Both the position numbers and the translations under genes were made by a program. From NCBI GenBank assembly GCA_902727895.1, contig CACVAP010000074.1, forward strand, positions 1 to 64,000: a stretch of 64,000 nt of DNA, given 5' to 3'. A model generated the notes under the pieces. The model saw nothing but the letters and a program-made list of their open reading frames with translations, was not told the DNA's origin and did no database searches. Below are positions 23,481-33,330 of the stretch, in pieces. The DNA comes from an uncultured Sulfurovum sp. (GTDB lineage Bacteria > Campylobacterota > Campylobacteria > Campylobacterales > Sulfurovaceae). Each line of letters starts with the position of its first letter. The stretch's first letter is position 1.

Positions 23481-25890
23481 TTTGTAACTCTTTTTCTATG
23501 AAAAGTAATCGTTCTCTCGCGTCAATTAAATAACTATGGTTATCATTGTAATTAGAACTCCATATTTCTATAGCTTTATCTTGTTCTACTTTAGCTTCTT
23601 TATACTTCTCTCTTTTAAAATGAATAATGGCTAAATTATCATAACTTTCTCCAAAATATTCATGATTCTCATCTAATTCATACTCTGAATATAACTCTTC
23701 TCTCATTTTTAATGCTAATAAAATATCTTCTTCTGCTAATTCATATTTCCCTTCCTCTGTATAAAGCTCTCCTCTATTATTGTAAAATTGTGCAAATGCT
23801 TTTTTATCGTCAATCTTTAAAGCTAAAGCTTTTTGCAAAAAATCATGTGATTCAGAATAATCCTTTTTATTTCTATAGATTAAAGACATATTGTTAAACA
23901 CAATAGCCATATGATGAGAGTTGTTCATTTTTTTAGCAATTACTAAACTTTTATTGAAATAGTATAAAGCTTTATCTGATAGTTGAGAATCATTGTTATT
24001 TTTTGCATTTATCCAATATATTGAACCTTTATCATCATAACAAGTAGCAACAGACTGATCTTCTTTTTTATCAATAAAAATTTCTAAAGCTTTATTAATA
24101 TAAGTTAAAGCATCATCCAATTTTTCCGATTTTTCAAATATTCTAGCTAATAGCTGATAAGTATTTTCTATATCATAATCTATTTTTATCTCTTTCCAAA
24201 CTTTTTCATTTAAAAGGAAATATTTTTTAGCACTCTCATAGTCGCCATACTTATCAAAAGAAACTTTAGCTGTAAAAAAATATAAATTTAAAACTTTTTC
24301 ACTTTTGAAATTTAATTTTTCTAAAACCTTAGCTATAGACTCAAGGAACTCTATCCAAATATCACCTTTATTTGTATGGCTAGAAAAATACTCTACAATT
24401 GTTTCTATCTCTTCTAAAGAAGGAGCATAATTAGCTAATAAAAACTCTTTAACAACCTGATGTAACTTATACCCATCAACACTCTCAATAAGCCATCCTT
24501 GAACAACCAAAAAATTCAATCTACTCTTTAATTTTCTATCAAAAATCTCTTCTAAAAAATGCAATTCAATATTAATAGAAGGAAGAATAGCCAACTGTTT
24601 TAGAAGCAGAAGATACTCATCTTTTAAACTCTTCTTTTGCATCTCAAAAAGCTCTTTTAAATTCTGATTAAATGAAATTTCATCTCCGTCATCATCTATA
24701 AACTCTATTTTAGCCAACTCTCCAAATTTAAATTTCTCTATAATATCATCTAAAGAGTAATCCTCATTCTCAATTGTCTTTGCCACAAGTTCAATAAACA
24801 GAGGATGATAATCAAGATACTCTATAATCTTATTAACTTTTTCTAGTTCATTTGTTCTATAATTATCTAAAAAAAGTTTTTGAGCATCTTGTGGGTCAAG
24901 TGTAGGCAAAGGGTAAATATTTACATTTTTAACTTTAAGTCGAGAAGTCAAAAGCACCCTATATCCATTATGCTCTAACCCTAAAATCTTCTCTAATTTC
25001 TCTTGGTTGTCTTTTATCTCTTTGACATTATCTATAATCAAAAGCTTATTAGTCGTTGGTTCTAATTTTATAAGCTCACGCAAAACCCCATCAAGTCTAT
25101 CTTGACCTTGTGCAATCTCTAGTTTAAAAGCACCTTCAAGCTCACTCTCAAAACTCTCTAAGCCCTCAAAAAATCCATAATAATCATACTCATCTTTATG
25201 ACGATGTAAATAGTTACTTGCGATAGTTGATTTACCCACACCACCAATACCCTTGACAAGCAGTGTATTAGAAGCTTTTAATCGTTCATCTATCTCTTGA
25301 AGTTCCTTTTCTCTACCTATAAGGGTTGATTTTCCTAGTTTAATGCTTAGTTGTGGAGAGATATCAGAGTCACAAGCTTTATCATGTAGGAGTTTACAGA
25401 GTGTTTTAAAAACCTTGGTTGCAATATCAGGATTCGTACTAACTTTACTATTTATATCTTCAATCCCATATAAATGAGATTTCGGTACACCTTTACCTCT
25501 AAACTCTTCTAAAATTTTATCAGAAAAATTTGGTTTATTTTTAATGTAAAACATCTTAATTTTATAATGAGCATATTTTTTATATTCATCTTGTTTTACC
25601 AACTCATTAAATTTATCAATCGTATCTTCTCTTACTTTTTTAGTTGAAATTTCAGAGGTCACTTGAAAAACAGTTTCATTAACTGTATCAATCAAATCTA
25701 TAGCAGGAAAGTTGGGCTTTTCTTCATTAGCATTAATCAAATTCCAGCCATACACATCATTTAAAATTTGCATAAAAATATATTCAGCTGATGTATTAAT
25801 ATTATAAAGTTTTTGTTTAGTATCATCTTCAACCATAGACTTTATGTAAGAGAGCTTCCTTCTAATATATTCTGATTTGATTATTGACAT
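23473..25890 (-). CDS. SMEK-STAND-TPR NTPase, candidate anti-phage sensor
   Basis: 805 aa. N-terminal domain (1-175) has the SMEK-type pattern: SAEYIFMQILNDVYGW, then PAIDLIDTVNETVFQVTSE and a following STKKV, a DxxD/QVTS/K arrangement resembling a PD-(D/E)xK nuclease fold. The NTPase has Walker A GIGGVGKST (214-222), Walker B LLIIDNV and the sensor-like VLLTSRLKVKN, like NB-ARC/STAND proteins. A winged-helix-like region follows, then about six TPR repeats (550-790; for example DDALTYINKALEIF, YNNRGELYTEEGKYELA). STAND NTPases of this build oligomerise on sensing a phage product and switch on the N-terminal effector. Role and effector activity are inference; domains are by motif. Confidence 0.85.
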   Translation of the reverse strand: MSIIKSEYIRRKLSYIKSMVEDDTKQKLYNINTSAEYIFMQILNDVYGWNLINANEEKPNFPAIDLIDTVNETVFQVTSEISTKKVREDTIDKFNELVKQDEYKKYAHYKIKMFYIKNKPNFSDKILEEFRGKGVPKSHLYGIEDINSKVSTNPDIATKVFKTLCKLLHDKACDSDISPQLSIKLGKSTLIGREKELQEIDERLKASNTLLVKGIGGVGKSTIASNYLHRHKDEYDYYGFFEGLESFESELEGAFKLEIAQGQDRLDGVLRELIKLEPTTNKLLIIDNVKEIKDNQEKLEKILGLEHNGYRVLLTSRLKVKNVNIYPLPTLDPQDAQKLFLDNYRTNELEKVNKIIEYLDYHPLFIELVAKTIENEDYSLDDIIEKFKFGELAKIEFIDDDGDEISFNQNLKELFEMQKKSLKDEYLLLLKQLAILPSINIELHFLEEIFDRKLKSRLNFLVVQGWLIESVDGYKLHQVVKEFLLANYAPSLEEIETIVEYFSSHTNKGDIWIEFLESIAKVLEKLNFKSEKVLNLYFFTAKVSFDKYGDYESAKKYFLLNEKVWKEIKIDYDIENTYQLLARIFEKSEKLDDALTYINKALEIFIDKKEDQSVATCYDDKGSIYWINAKNNNDSQLSDKALYYFNKSLVIAKKMNNSHHMAIVFNNMSLIYRNKKDYSESHDFLQKALALKIDDKKAFAQFYNNRGELYTEEGKYELAEEDILLALKMREELYSEYELDENHEYFGESYDNLAIIHFKREKYKEAKVEQDKAIEIWSSNYNDNHSYLIDARERLLFIEKELQNE

Positions 25891-25978
25891 GATTATAGTT
25901 TCCCTATTTTCTTCTTAAATATATTATAGCAAACATTAGAAGCCTTTCGGCAAAACATTCATTTACGCCAACTCCATT

Positions 25979-26012
25979 AAACGGTGGGTTAGAAACACCA
26001 CCCTACGGTTTT
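25979..26012. repeat. GTAGGGTGG-type palindromic repeat
   Basis: CGGTGGGTT and CACCACCCTACGG flank AGAAA, an imperfect hairpin. This is the widely dispersed form CGTAGGGTGG...CCACCG found between genes in many bacteria. It lies between the divergent STAND and SUV3-like helicase genes. Confidence 0.55.
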
Positions 26013-26066
26013 AAAATTAAATTATAAGCTGTGAATTAATAGTTTTTTCATGACCCCAACCTTTTA

Positions 26067-26075
26067 TGATATAAT
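26067..26075 (+). promoter_or_regulatory. Extended -10 promoter of the SUV3-like helicase
   Basis: TGATATAAT, identical to the box before apbE, 33 bases upstream of the start codon. Confidence 0.6.
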
Positions 26076-26107
26076 CATATATACTAAAAATAAAGAACTA
26101 AAAACAT

Positions 26108-28954
26108 ATGGCAAAAAAAAAGAGAAAACAATCAATTAAAATAAATAATAAAGTAAAAGAACTAATGGATGGTGAACCTTTTGATGAGGGTATCAAATAT
26201 TTAAGTGAAGATGTTCTAGTAGAACTTACCATGTTACTTGACCTTCAAGTACCCATGTTGGTTAAAAAAGAAATGGTTCGAGCTTTACGCCAAGCTTGGT
26301 CAGAGGGTAATGTACAATTACGGCTAAATATTGTTAACTACCTCGACCAAATGAACATTAAAAAAGTGACTTTAGATGAGACAGATAAAGTTTCTTACAT
26401 TGTCTCTCTTTTAGACAAGCATGACCATGACAAAGAAGAAGAACAAATGGTACTTTCTTCTTTTATGGACACTAAATTTAACAAAATATCCGAAGACAAA
26501 ATTGCCAACAAACTAAACTATATAAGACAACAAAAGCTTATGAACTTGTGGGAAAAAAAGATTGATGTAGAGTTTAACACCCTCTCAGAAATGGAATTTT
26601 ACCACTCTTATGAATTTGTTATGAATGAAGAGACTTTTTATAAATCGCTACTCACCACAACAGGTAGTATAGAAAACAATCTACTTCTACATGAAGATGA
26701 AAGTCACATCACAAAAACTTTAGAACTACTCAGACTCTCAGCTATTACAGAAAAAACCGAAGAAATAAACACTTTTTTAGAGAGCGTTAAAAATAATCAT
26801 AAATACCTTTCTGAAAGTGAAGTCATAAAACTCATTCGTTCTATGCCTCCAGAAGATTCTTTTTATGAAATAGAAATTCCCCTTAGTATTTTAAGAGAGA
26901 TTGTTAGCCTTATAGATCCTTTGTATGTGCTTACCTTACAAGGTAGTAGCATTATTGTTAGTAAGGAAAAATCTTACTCTCTTTACACCAAAGACATACC
27001 TTATACAGCTGTTGTAAACTATGGTCGTCCTTTTATTTTCCACCACATTTGGAAAGCTGAGAAGCTTCCCATCAAAGACGACTTACTACGTGTAAAAAAA
27101 GAGATGCAAGAACATCTTGAACATAATATGGCAGACTTAGAAGATGAACTTTATGAGTTAGCAGAGGGTTTAGAGTTAGAAGATTCTGTGGTTGAACAGC
27201 ATATTATAAAATTTGTGGAACCACAACTTATTTCAGCTCAAAACCTTAAACTCAAAGAGAAAGTTAAACGCCGTATTGTTTACCACTTTATGGAACATAT
27301 ACGCCCTTTAAAAGAAAAACGACGTAAAGAGGAACTTTTAGCCAAAACCATTCGAGACTTTAAAAACCTTTTCCCTTTGGCAAGATTACTTAAACGTGAA
27401 ATTTTCTTTCATGTTGGACCAACCAACTCAGGAAAAACTTACCAAGCACTTAAAATCTTAGAAGAAGCAGACACAGGTTACTACTTAGCCCCTTTAAGAC
27501 TTTTAGCACTAGAAGGTTATGAGAACTTAAAAGCTAAAAACGTAGGGGTGTCTTTAATTACGGGTGAAGAAGAAATTATTGATGAAGAGTCAACGCACAT
27601 ATCTTCAACCATTGAAATGATGAACGGTTCAGTAGATGTTGATGTCTGTGTCATAGACGAAATACAAATGATAAGCGACCGTGACCGTGGTTGGGCTTGG
27701 GCAAATGCACTCATTGGTGTTCCTGCTAAAAAAGTCATATTAACGGGTTCTGCTGATGTTTTAGAAGCTGTCACCCTACTTTGTGAATACTTAGAAGAAC
27801 CATTAACAGTAACACACTTTGAACGTAAAAACGAACTTAAATTACTCACTCAACCTACGCCGTTAAAAGAGATAGAAAAAGGAACAGCCGTCATTGCATT
27901 TTCACGACGTGATGTCCTAGGACTTCGTCAACAACTTTCACAAAACTTTGAAGTCTCAGTAGTCTATGGAGGTTTATCACCCGAAGTAAGAAGAGAAGAA
28001 GCCAGACGTTTTAGAGAAGGAAAATCACAAATACTCGTAGCCACCGATGCCATTGCTATGGGTTTAAACCTTCCCATTAAAACCCTGCTCTTTTCAAAAG
28101 ACAACAAGTTTGATGGTTTACGAAGACGTGAATTACTCCCAACTGAAGTAGCACAAATCTCTGGACGTGCTGGACGTTATGGTTTAGAAGAAGTTGGTTA
28201 TATTGGGGCTTTAGATAAAAAGGCTTTAGAGACCATTGAGTCAAAATTTTATCAGCCTTTACCTACCTTAGAACTTCCTTTTTCTGTCATGGCAAACTTA
28301 GAACATGTCATGCTTATTGGTGAGATTCTTGAAACTGAAGACCTCTCAACCATTTTAAATTTCTTTGCTGACAACATGGAGTTTGAAGGTCCTTTTGTCG
28401 CAGCAAACTTAGACTCCATGCTTGAAATTTCGACCATTGTTGACGAATACAGACTGGACTTAAAAACACGTTTCCATTTAGCCTGTGCGCCTGTTTCATT
28501 GTCTTCACCTTACATAGAATCAGTTTTTAACCGTTACATCAAACAAATTGAAGCTGGACTACCTGTAGCCTACATTCCACCACGTGACCTACCAAAGTTT
28601 GCACAAACCAATGAAATGATGCTAAATGCAGAAGACCGAGTAAAAGAAATTTCTCTCTACCTATGGCTTTCATTTAAATTTGAAGACTTATTTCAAGAAA
28701 AACAAAAAGCCCTAGAGGCACGAGTACGACTAAACCAGTACATAGAAGCTTCTTTAAAACAAGGAAACTTTGTTAAAAAATGTACACGTTGTTCTAAGAG
28801 TTTAGATTTTACTTACCGTTTTTCAATCTGTGATGCTTGTTTTACCAAAGGTCGAAGAGGATCTAGAACAACTAACAGAGGTGCCAGAAATGGTGGTACA
28901 GATGCAGACAAAAGTCCTACAAGAAGTAGACGAAGCTCTAGCAGACGTTCATAA
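26108..28954 (+). CDS. SUV3-like RNA helicase
   Basis: 948 aa. A 430-residue N-terminal region without recognised motifs precedes a helicase core that resembles SUV3, the RNA helicase of the mitochondrial degradosome: FHVGPTNSGKTYQALKILEE (Walker A near 437), YYLAPLRLLALEGYENL, SLITGEEE, CVIDEIQMISDRDRGWAW (DEIQ at 517), SVVYGGLSPEVRREEARRF and QISGRAGRYG. A C-terminal CTRCSKSL...CDAC zinc ribbon and an Arg/Ser-rich basic tail follow, suited to RNA binding. Likely role is ATP-driven unwinding of RNA for decay or processing. Own promoter, no operon partners. Confidence 0.85.
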   Translation: MAKKKRKQSIKINNKVKELMDGEPFDEGIKYLSEDVLVELTMLLDLQVPMLVKKEMVRALRQAWSEGNVQLRLNIVNYLDQMNIKKVTLDETDKVSYIVSLLDKHDHDKEEEQMVLSSFMDTKFNKISEDKIANKLNYIRQQKLMNLWEKKIDVEFNTLSEMEFYHSYEFVMNEETFYKSLLTTTGSIENNLLLHEDESHITKTLELLRLSAITEKTEEINTFLESVKNNHKYLSESEVIKLIRSMPPEDSFYEIEIPLSILREIVSLIDPLYVLTLQGSSIIVSKEKSYSLYTKDIPYTAVVNYGRPFIFHHIWKAEKLPIKDDLLRVKKEMQEHLEHNMADLEDELYELAEGLELEDSVVEQHIIKFVEPQLISAQNLKLKEKVKRRIVYHFMEHIRPLKEKRRKEELLAKTIRDFKNLFPLARLLKREIFFHVGPTNSGKTYQALKILEEADTGYYLAPLRLLALEGYENLKAKNVGVSLITGEEEIIDEESTHISSTIEMMNGSVDVDVCVIDEIQMISDRDRGWAWANALIGVPAKKVILTGSADVLEAVTLLCEYLEEPLTVTHFERKNELKLLTQPTPLKEIEKGTAVIAFSRRDVLGLRQQLSQNFEVSVVYGGLSPEVRREEARRFREGKSQILVATDAIAMGLNLPIKTLLFSKDNKFDGLRRRELLPTEVAQISGRAGRYGLEEVGYIGALDKKALETIESKFYQPLPTLELPFSVMANLEHVMLIGEILETEDLSTILNFFADNMEFEGPFVAANLDSMLEISTIVDEYRLDLKTRFHLACAPVSLSSPYIESVFNRYIKQIEAGLPVAYIPPRDLPKFAQTNEMMLNAEDRVKEISLYLWLSFKFEDLFQEKQKALEARVRLNQYIEASLKQGNFVKKCTRCSKSLDFTYRFSICDACFTKGRRGSRTTNRGARNGGTDADKSPTRSRRSSSRRS

Positions 28955-28980
28955 AAAGATAGAATTTATTTCCTATCTTT
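28955..28980. terminator. Bidirectional terminator between convergent genes
   Basis: AAAGATAG and CTATCTTT form a perfect 8-bp stem around a 10-base loop, just after the SUV3-like gene. It overlaps the end of the YiiX-like gene on the other strand. Confidence 0.55.
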
Positions 28981-29581
28981 CATAAACAGTTTCAAGTAAA
29001 TCTGAATCAAATATTCCCTGAGGGTCAATTACCTTTTCCTCAAACGGAATATTATCTCCATAACGTTCTTTTAATTTTTCTTGGACTACGGGATGTGTCA
29101 AATTAAAACTCTTCAACTTCTTTAAAGTTCCAAGCTCTATATTTGCTCCTCGTTTATAAATTTTCCAAACCAATTCAGAACAATATATCTTTGAATCACT
29201 CCATTCAAAAAGTGCATCATAAGGTTTTTTAGAAAAATCTCTAGCAACAGTTTCCATACGTTTTAAAATAGAAGAGTTTAAAGTTGTTTTGTCTTTCAGA
29301 CGTTTCACCACATAATGTTTCCCTATTCCATTAAGTACCCAATGTTCTAAAGGTGTTGCTTCTACTGAACCAACTGCTTCATATACATATGACTTACCAT
29401 TTTTATTATAAACTATACCCATATGAGAATATTCTGAGTTTGTAGCCAGTTTAATCGCTTGAGATTGAGAAGATGGCGAATCTTGAAAAACAATATCTCC
29501 ATCTTCTAAAGTCAAAGACTGTGGACTAGAACAGCCAAATATTAAAAAAATAAAAATAAGGCTTAGTAGTGTTTTATGCAT
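28973..29581 (-). CDS. YiiX-like NlpC/P60-superfamily lipoprotein
   Basis: 202 aa. Lipobox IFGCSS (Cys near 17). The body matches the YiiX/YebB permuted papain-like hydrolases: GDIVFQDSPSSQSQAIKLAT, the His of SHMGIVYNKNGKSYVYEA, and the catalytic Cys in SKIYCSELVWKIYKRG. Members of this group act on peptide or amide bonds in the envelope; the precise substrate is unknown. Convergent with the SUV3-like helicase gene. Confidence 0.82.
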   Translation of the reverse strand: MHKTLLSLIFIFLIFGCSSPQSLTLEDGDIVFQDSPSSQSQAIKLATNSEYSHMGIVYNKNGKSYVYEAVGSVEATPLEHWVLNGIGKHYVVKRLKDKTTLNSSILKRMETVARDFSKKPYDALFEWSDSKIYCSELVWKIYKRGANIELGTLKKLKSFNLTHPVVQEKLKERYGDNIPFEEKVIDPQGIFDSDLLETVYER

Positions 29582-29799
29582 AAAGTATCCTTCTTATAGT
29601 TTACAACCTTGATGTCTTGATTATACTATAAAGGAATATTAAATGCTCTAACAGTGATAGAAAAAGCCTAAGGAGTTAATTAAATTACTAAAGTTGAAAC
29701 AAAAATATCATGAATACAATTCATAAAAGTATTCTCTTTCATTCTTATCTTTTCCTCATCTTATTTTGTTAAAATACAGCCTTCCTAAAAAGGTAAAAA

Positions 29800-31449
29800 A
29801 TGTTCACAACCCAAAGTATACTACTTGTCATTATCGTCGCTATTTTACTCATCAACTTTCAAACAATTATTACCGTATTTATGGTTTACTTTATGAAGCT
29901 AAGAGATGTTGCTATTCGCATTGTTCAAAAAGAAGAAATTGCAAGTGAAATAAAAGAGATTATTAAACCTTACGAAGAACTTCTAATCAAAAATGGCTTT
30001 GTCTATAAGTCAGCCATTGAATACAATAATATGCTTGAAATGGTTGATCAACCACAACATACATTTTATTATTTCAATGAAGAAAAAAGCATTCATGCTC
30101 TTCTTGCTACACAACCATACAAAGGAGCATTACAGACTGTAGTTCTTGAATACAGTACCTTCTATGAAAGTTATCATATTGCCACTACCTATGACTGTTT
30201 TAAATACAACCTACCAAAAATAGAATCTGTCAGTGCTTTTGACCATTACCATGGCTCTTTTCAAAAGTCTTTTGATTCTCACCTAAAAGACAGAGAGCTT
30301 AAAGGTCAGGTGATTCGTCAGGAAGCACTAGACCCAGAAAGTTTAGCCCAATACATGGACTTCCAAGTCAATGAAATCCTTGAGGTTTTAGAAAAAGAAA
30401 ACATCATAAAAAATACAAATGCTGGTTTAAAATACACGTTTAGCATTCCTTTTATAAAATACATTCATAGCATACTAAAAGGTCATAAATTTACTTCTAA
30501 GGTTTTAAGTGAACAACATAAGCATACAGAAACAGAACCAAAAAACAATGCAAACTTTGCGTTCAAAAACTCTGAAGAACTTGCCCTAGCACAAGAACTC
30601 ACTTATAAACCAAAAGAGCAAGACAAGCAAAGTAAAATAAGGACTTTCATCATTTCAGGTCTAGCATTTGTTCTTTTCTTTGGACTCATAGGTATTCCTT
30701 TTGCTATTTTACCCATGCTACTTGTTATTTTAATTATTCATGAATTAGGACATTTTTATGCCATGAGGTTCTTTGGTTATAAAGACACAAGTATATTTTT
30801 TATTCCATTATTTGGGGCAGCAGCTAAAGGTGAAAAAGAGAATGTTACAGCTTTTCAAGAGTTCATTGTTTATTTAGCTGGACCAGTCCCGGGAATGCTT
30901 ATTTCTATAGCCATTGGACTTTTTATGCTTAATGACCCATCACTTTTAGAAAATGCCCTTTTAAAAGAATATGCCATCATGTCATTTGCATTAAATTATT
31001 TAAACCTTCTTCCTATCTTTCCACTTGATGGAGGAAAAATTGTACAAACCCTACTCTTTAGCCGTTATCCAAAAGTACAGTTTTACTTTTTTCTAATTAG
31101 TTTACTTGCCATTATTATTTCTGCTCTACTTTTGGAAAGTATTATTCTAGGTGTTTTTGCACTTCTTTTATTCTTTGCCATTAATCACAACCACCATATT
31201 GCAACACTGATTGCTAAAGTATTAACAGTAAAAAATGATGATGTGTTAAGTGATAAAGTTATAAAAATTTTAGTAAATGATGAGCGTTATAAAGAAATTC
31301 CTTTTGCGAGAAAAGGCTCTATGCTTAAACAAGCGCTTAAAGTATTGAACCTAAAGAAACCATCATTACTTGTTATGCTTATAGGAATGAGTATCTATCT
31401 AGTCTTATTAGTGCCACCTATTTGGTTTTACTTTTTTGTTTTAGGTTAA
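29800..31449 (+). CDS. M50-family (site-2-protease-like) membrane metalloprotease
   Basis: 549 aa. One N-terminal membrane helix, then about 260 residues of soluble sequence, then a multi-helix M50 core with HELGH (314-318) in IIHELGHFYAMRFFGY, AGPVPGM, and NLLPIFPLDGGKIVQTL carrying the third zinc ligand. Such enzymes cleave substrates inside the membrane or handle membrane protein fragments. The long soluble N-terminal part is unlike RseP (no PDZ) and may sense or recruit substrate. Single gene; convergent with pckA. Confidence 0.85.
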   Translation: MFTTQSILLVIIVAILLINFQTIITVFMVYFMKLRDVAIRIVQKEEIASEIKEIIKPYEELLIKNGFVYKSAIEYNNMLEMVDQPQHTFYYFNEEKSIHALLATQPYKGALQTVVLEYSTFYESYHIATTYDCFKYNLPKIESVSAFDHYHGSFQKSFDSHLKDRELKGQVIRQEALDPESLAQYMDFQVNEILEVLEKENIIKNTNAGLKYTFSIPFIKYIHSILKGHKFTSKVLSEQHKHTETEPKNNANFAFKNSEELALAQELTYKPKEQDKQSKIRTFIISGLAFVLFFGLIGIPFAILPMLLVILIIHELGHFYAMRFFGYKDTSIFFIPLFGAAAKGEKENVTAFQEFIVYLAGPVPGMLISIAIGLFMLNDPSLLENALLKEYAIMSFALNYLNLLPIFPLDGGKIVQTLLFSRYPKVQFYFFLISLLAIIISALLLESIILGVFALLLFFAINHNHHIATLIAKVLTVKNDDVLSDKVIKILVNDERYKEIPFARKGSMLKQALKVLNLKKPSLLVMLIGMSIYLVLLVPPIWFYFFVLG

Positions 31450-31464
31450 TTGAAGAGAGTTAGA

Positions 31465-31488
31465 GATGAACGCCGAGAGACGTTCATC
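31465..31488. terminator. Hairpin between convergent M50 protease and pckA genes
   Basis: GATGAACG and CGTTCATC form a perfect 8-bp stem around CCGAGAGA. T- or A-tracts are weak, so termination efficiency is uncertain. Confidence 0.45.
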
Positions 31489-31496
31489 GGTAGTTT

Positions 31497-33077
31497 CTAA
31501 AGTTGAGGTCCAGCACCTGAATAATCAACATCAGAACCATGATCATTATAACGGTTAAAGTTTTCAATGAATTTAGCACCTAAATCTTTAAGTGTTTCAT
31601 TGAATTTAGCTTCATCATCCCAAGTATTTTTTGGATTTAGAATAGCATTGTCTTTAATACCCTCTAAAGTCTTTGGAACCTCAAGGTTAAAGACAGGAAG
31701 TGTTTCAAACTCTGCATCTAAAATAGAACCATTTAAAATACCATTAATACAAGCTCTTGTATCTTTAATACTCATTCTGTCACCTTGACCATTAAGACCT
31801 GTGTTTACTAGATAAACATTTACTTCATGCTCATCAATCTTTTTACCAAGAAGGTTAGCATACTCAGTTGGGTGAAGAGGTAAAAATGCCTCTCCAAAAC
31901 AAGCAGAAAATGTTGTTACAGGCTCAGTAATACCACGCTCAGTACCAGCAACTTTAGCTGTATAACCACTAAGAAAATAATACATTGCTTGTTCTTTAGT
32001 AAGTTTAGAAACTGGAGGAATAACACCAAATGCATCGTATGATAAGAATATAATATTATTGGGATGACCAGCTTGTAAATCTTCTTTGTGATTTTCAATA
32101 TGCTCTATGGGGTAAGAAACACGTGTATTTTGTGTTTTTGACACATCTTTATAGTCAACATTACCAGCATTATCTGCCACAACATTTTCTAAAAGTGCAT
32201 CTTTAACAATGGCACCAAAAATTTCTGGTTCATTTTCTTCTTTTAAGTCAATGACTTTAGCATAACATCCACCTTCAAAGTTGAAGACACCATCATCGTC
32301 CCAACCATGTTCATCATCACCAATTAAGGCTCTATTAGCATCTGTTGAAAGTGTCGTTTTACCTGTTCCTGAAAGACCAAAGAAAAGACATACATCTCCT
32401 GCTTCACCTACATTGGCTGAACAGTGCATAGAAAGTTTACCTTCAAGTGGTAACCAGTAGTTCATCATTGAAAAAATTCCTTTTTTCATTTCACCACCGT
32501 ACCATGTTCCACCAATTATAGAAACATTTTTTTCAACATTAAAACAAGCATAAACATCAGAGTTTAGTCCCATTTCTTTATAGTTAGTATTTGATGTTTT
32601 ACATGCATTGTACACAACAAAGTCAGGTTCAAAACTTTCAAGCTCCTCTTCTGTTGGACGAATAAACATATTTTTTACAAAGTGTGATTGCCACGCTATT
32701 TCAGATATAAAACGAACAGACCGTTTGCTTGTTTCTGATGAGCCAGCATAAACATCCATAACATAAATATCTTTACCAGATAACTGTGTCGTAGTTAAAT
32801 CAAAAAGTGTATCAAACTTATCAGCATCTATCTTTCGATTAACATTACCCCAAGAGATATTTTCATTAGAGTTTGGATGATCAACAAAATATTTATCTTT
32901 AGGACTTCTACCTGTAAAGATACCAGTATCACACATTGCTGCACCCGTAGATGACATTTTACACTCATTATTATTAATTTCATGGGCTTGAAGTTCATCA
33001 TAGCTTAGGTTATAATAAACTTTTCCAATGTTTTCAAGTCCTAATTCCTCAAGACCATTTGGTGTACGGCTGCTCAT
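31497..33077 (-). CDS. pckA: Phosphoenolpyruvate carboxykinase (ATP)
   Basis: 526 aa. Converts oxaloacetate + ATP to phosphoenolpyruvate + CO2 + ADP, the entry to gluconeogenesis. Seen: [38 protein letters not shown], Walker [33 protein letters not shown] and the [10 protein letters not shown] segment. Full length. It lies just downstream of, but separated by a terminator from, the oadGAB operon, which also acts on oxaloacetate. Confidence 0.97.
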   Translation of the reverse strand: MSSRTPNGLEELGLENIGKVYYNLSYDELQAHEINNNECKMSSTGAAMCDTGIFTGRSPKDKYFVDHPNSNENISWGNVNRKIDADKFDTLFDLTTTQLSGKDIYVMDVYAGSSETSKRSVRFISEIAWQSHFVKNMFIRPTEEELESFEPDFVVYNACKTSNTNYKEMGLNSDVYACFNVEKNVSIIGGTWYGGEMKKGIFSMMNYWLPLEGKLSMHCSANVGEAGDVCLFFGLSGTGKTTLSTDANRALIGDDEHGWDDDGVFNFEGGCYAKVIDLKEENEPEIFGAIVKDALLENVVADNAGNVDYKDVSKTQNTRVSYPIEHIENHKEDLQAGHPNNIIFLSYDAFGVIPPVSKLTKEQAMYYFLSGYTAKVAGTERGITEPVTTFSACFGEAFLPLHPTEYANLLGKKIDEHEVNVYLVNTGLNGQGDRMSIKDTRACINGILNGSILDAEFETLPVFNLEVPKTLEGIKDNAILNPKNTWDDEAKFNETLKDLGAKFIENFNRYNDHGSDVDYSGAGPQL

Positions 33078-33272
33078 TTATGTACCTTTGTATTTATATA
33101 TGTTTTTTTTCTTGCTATCTTATTCTTAAATAATATAACAAATTAAAAAAGACAATATCTCTTTTAATTTATTATATTTAAGATAACGAAATAGCATTAT
33201 CAAGTGTACTTATGAAGTCATGGAATTATACTATTGAAAAGATGTTAATAAACTTACTTAAAGGGGAAATTT

Positions 33273-33305
33273 AAAACAACGTTGCTAAACGCAACGTTGT
33301 TTTTT
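33273..33305. terminator. Strong intrinsic terminator for oadGAB
   Basis: ACAACGTTGC and GCAACGTTGT make a perfect 10-bp stem around TAAAC, with an A-run before and a T-run after, so it works on both strands. It sits right after the oadB stop on the minus strand. Confidence 0.85.
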
Positions 33306-33330
33306 GAAGATTAGATTTAACTATAATTCT

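Noticed and set aside
29582-29799. Possible RNA gene between the YiiX-like and M50 genes
   Set aside because: AT-rich sequence without a recognisable tRNA, riboswitch or stable hairpin; probably only two promoters.
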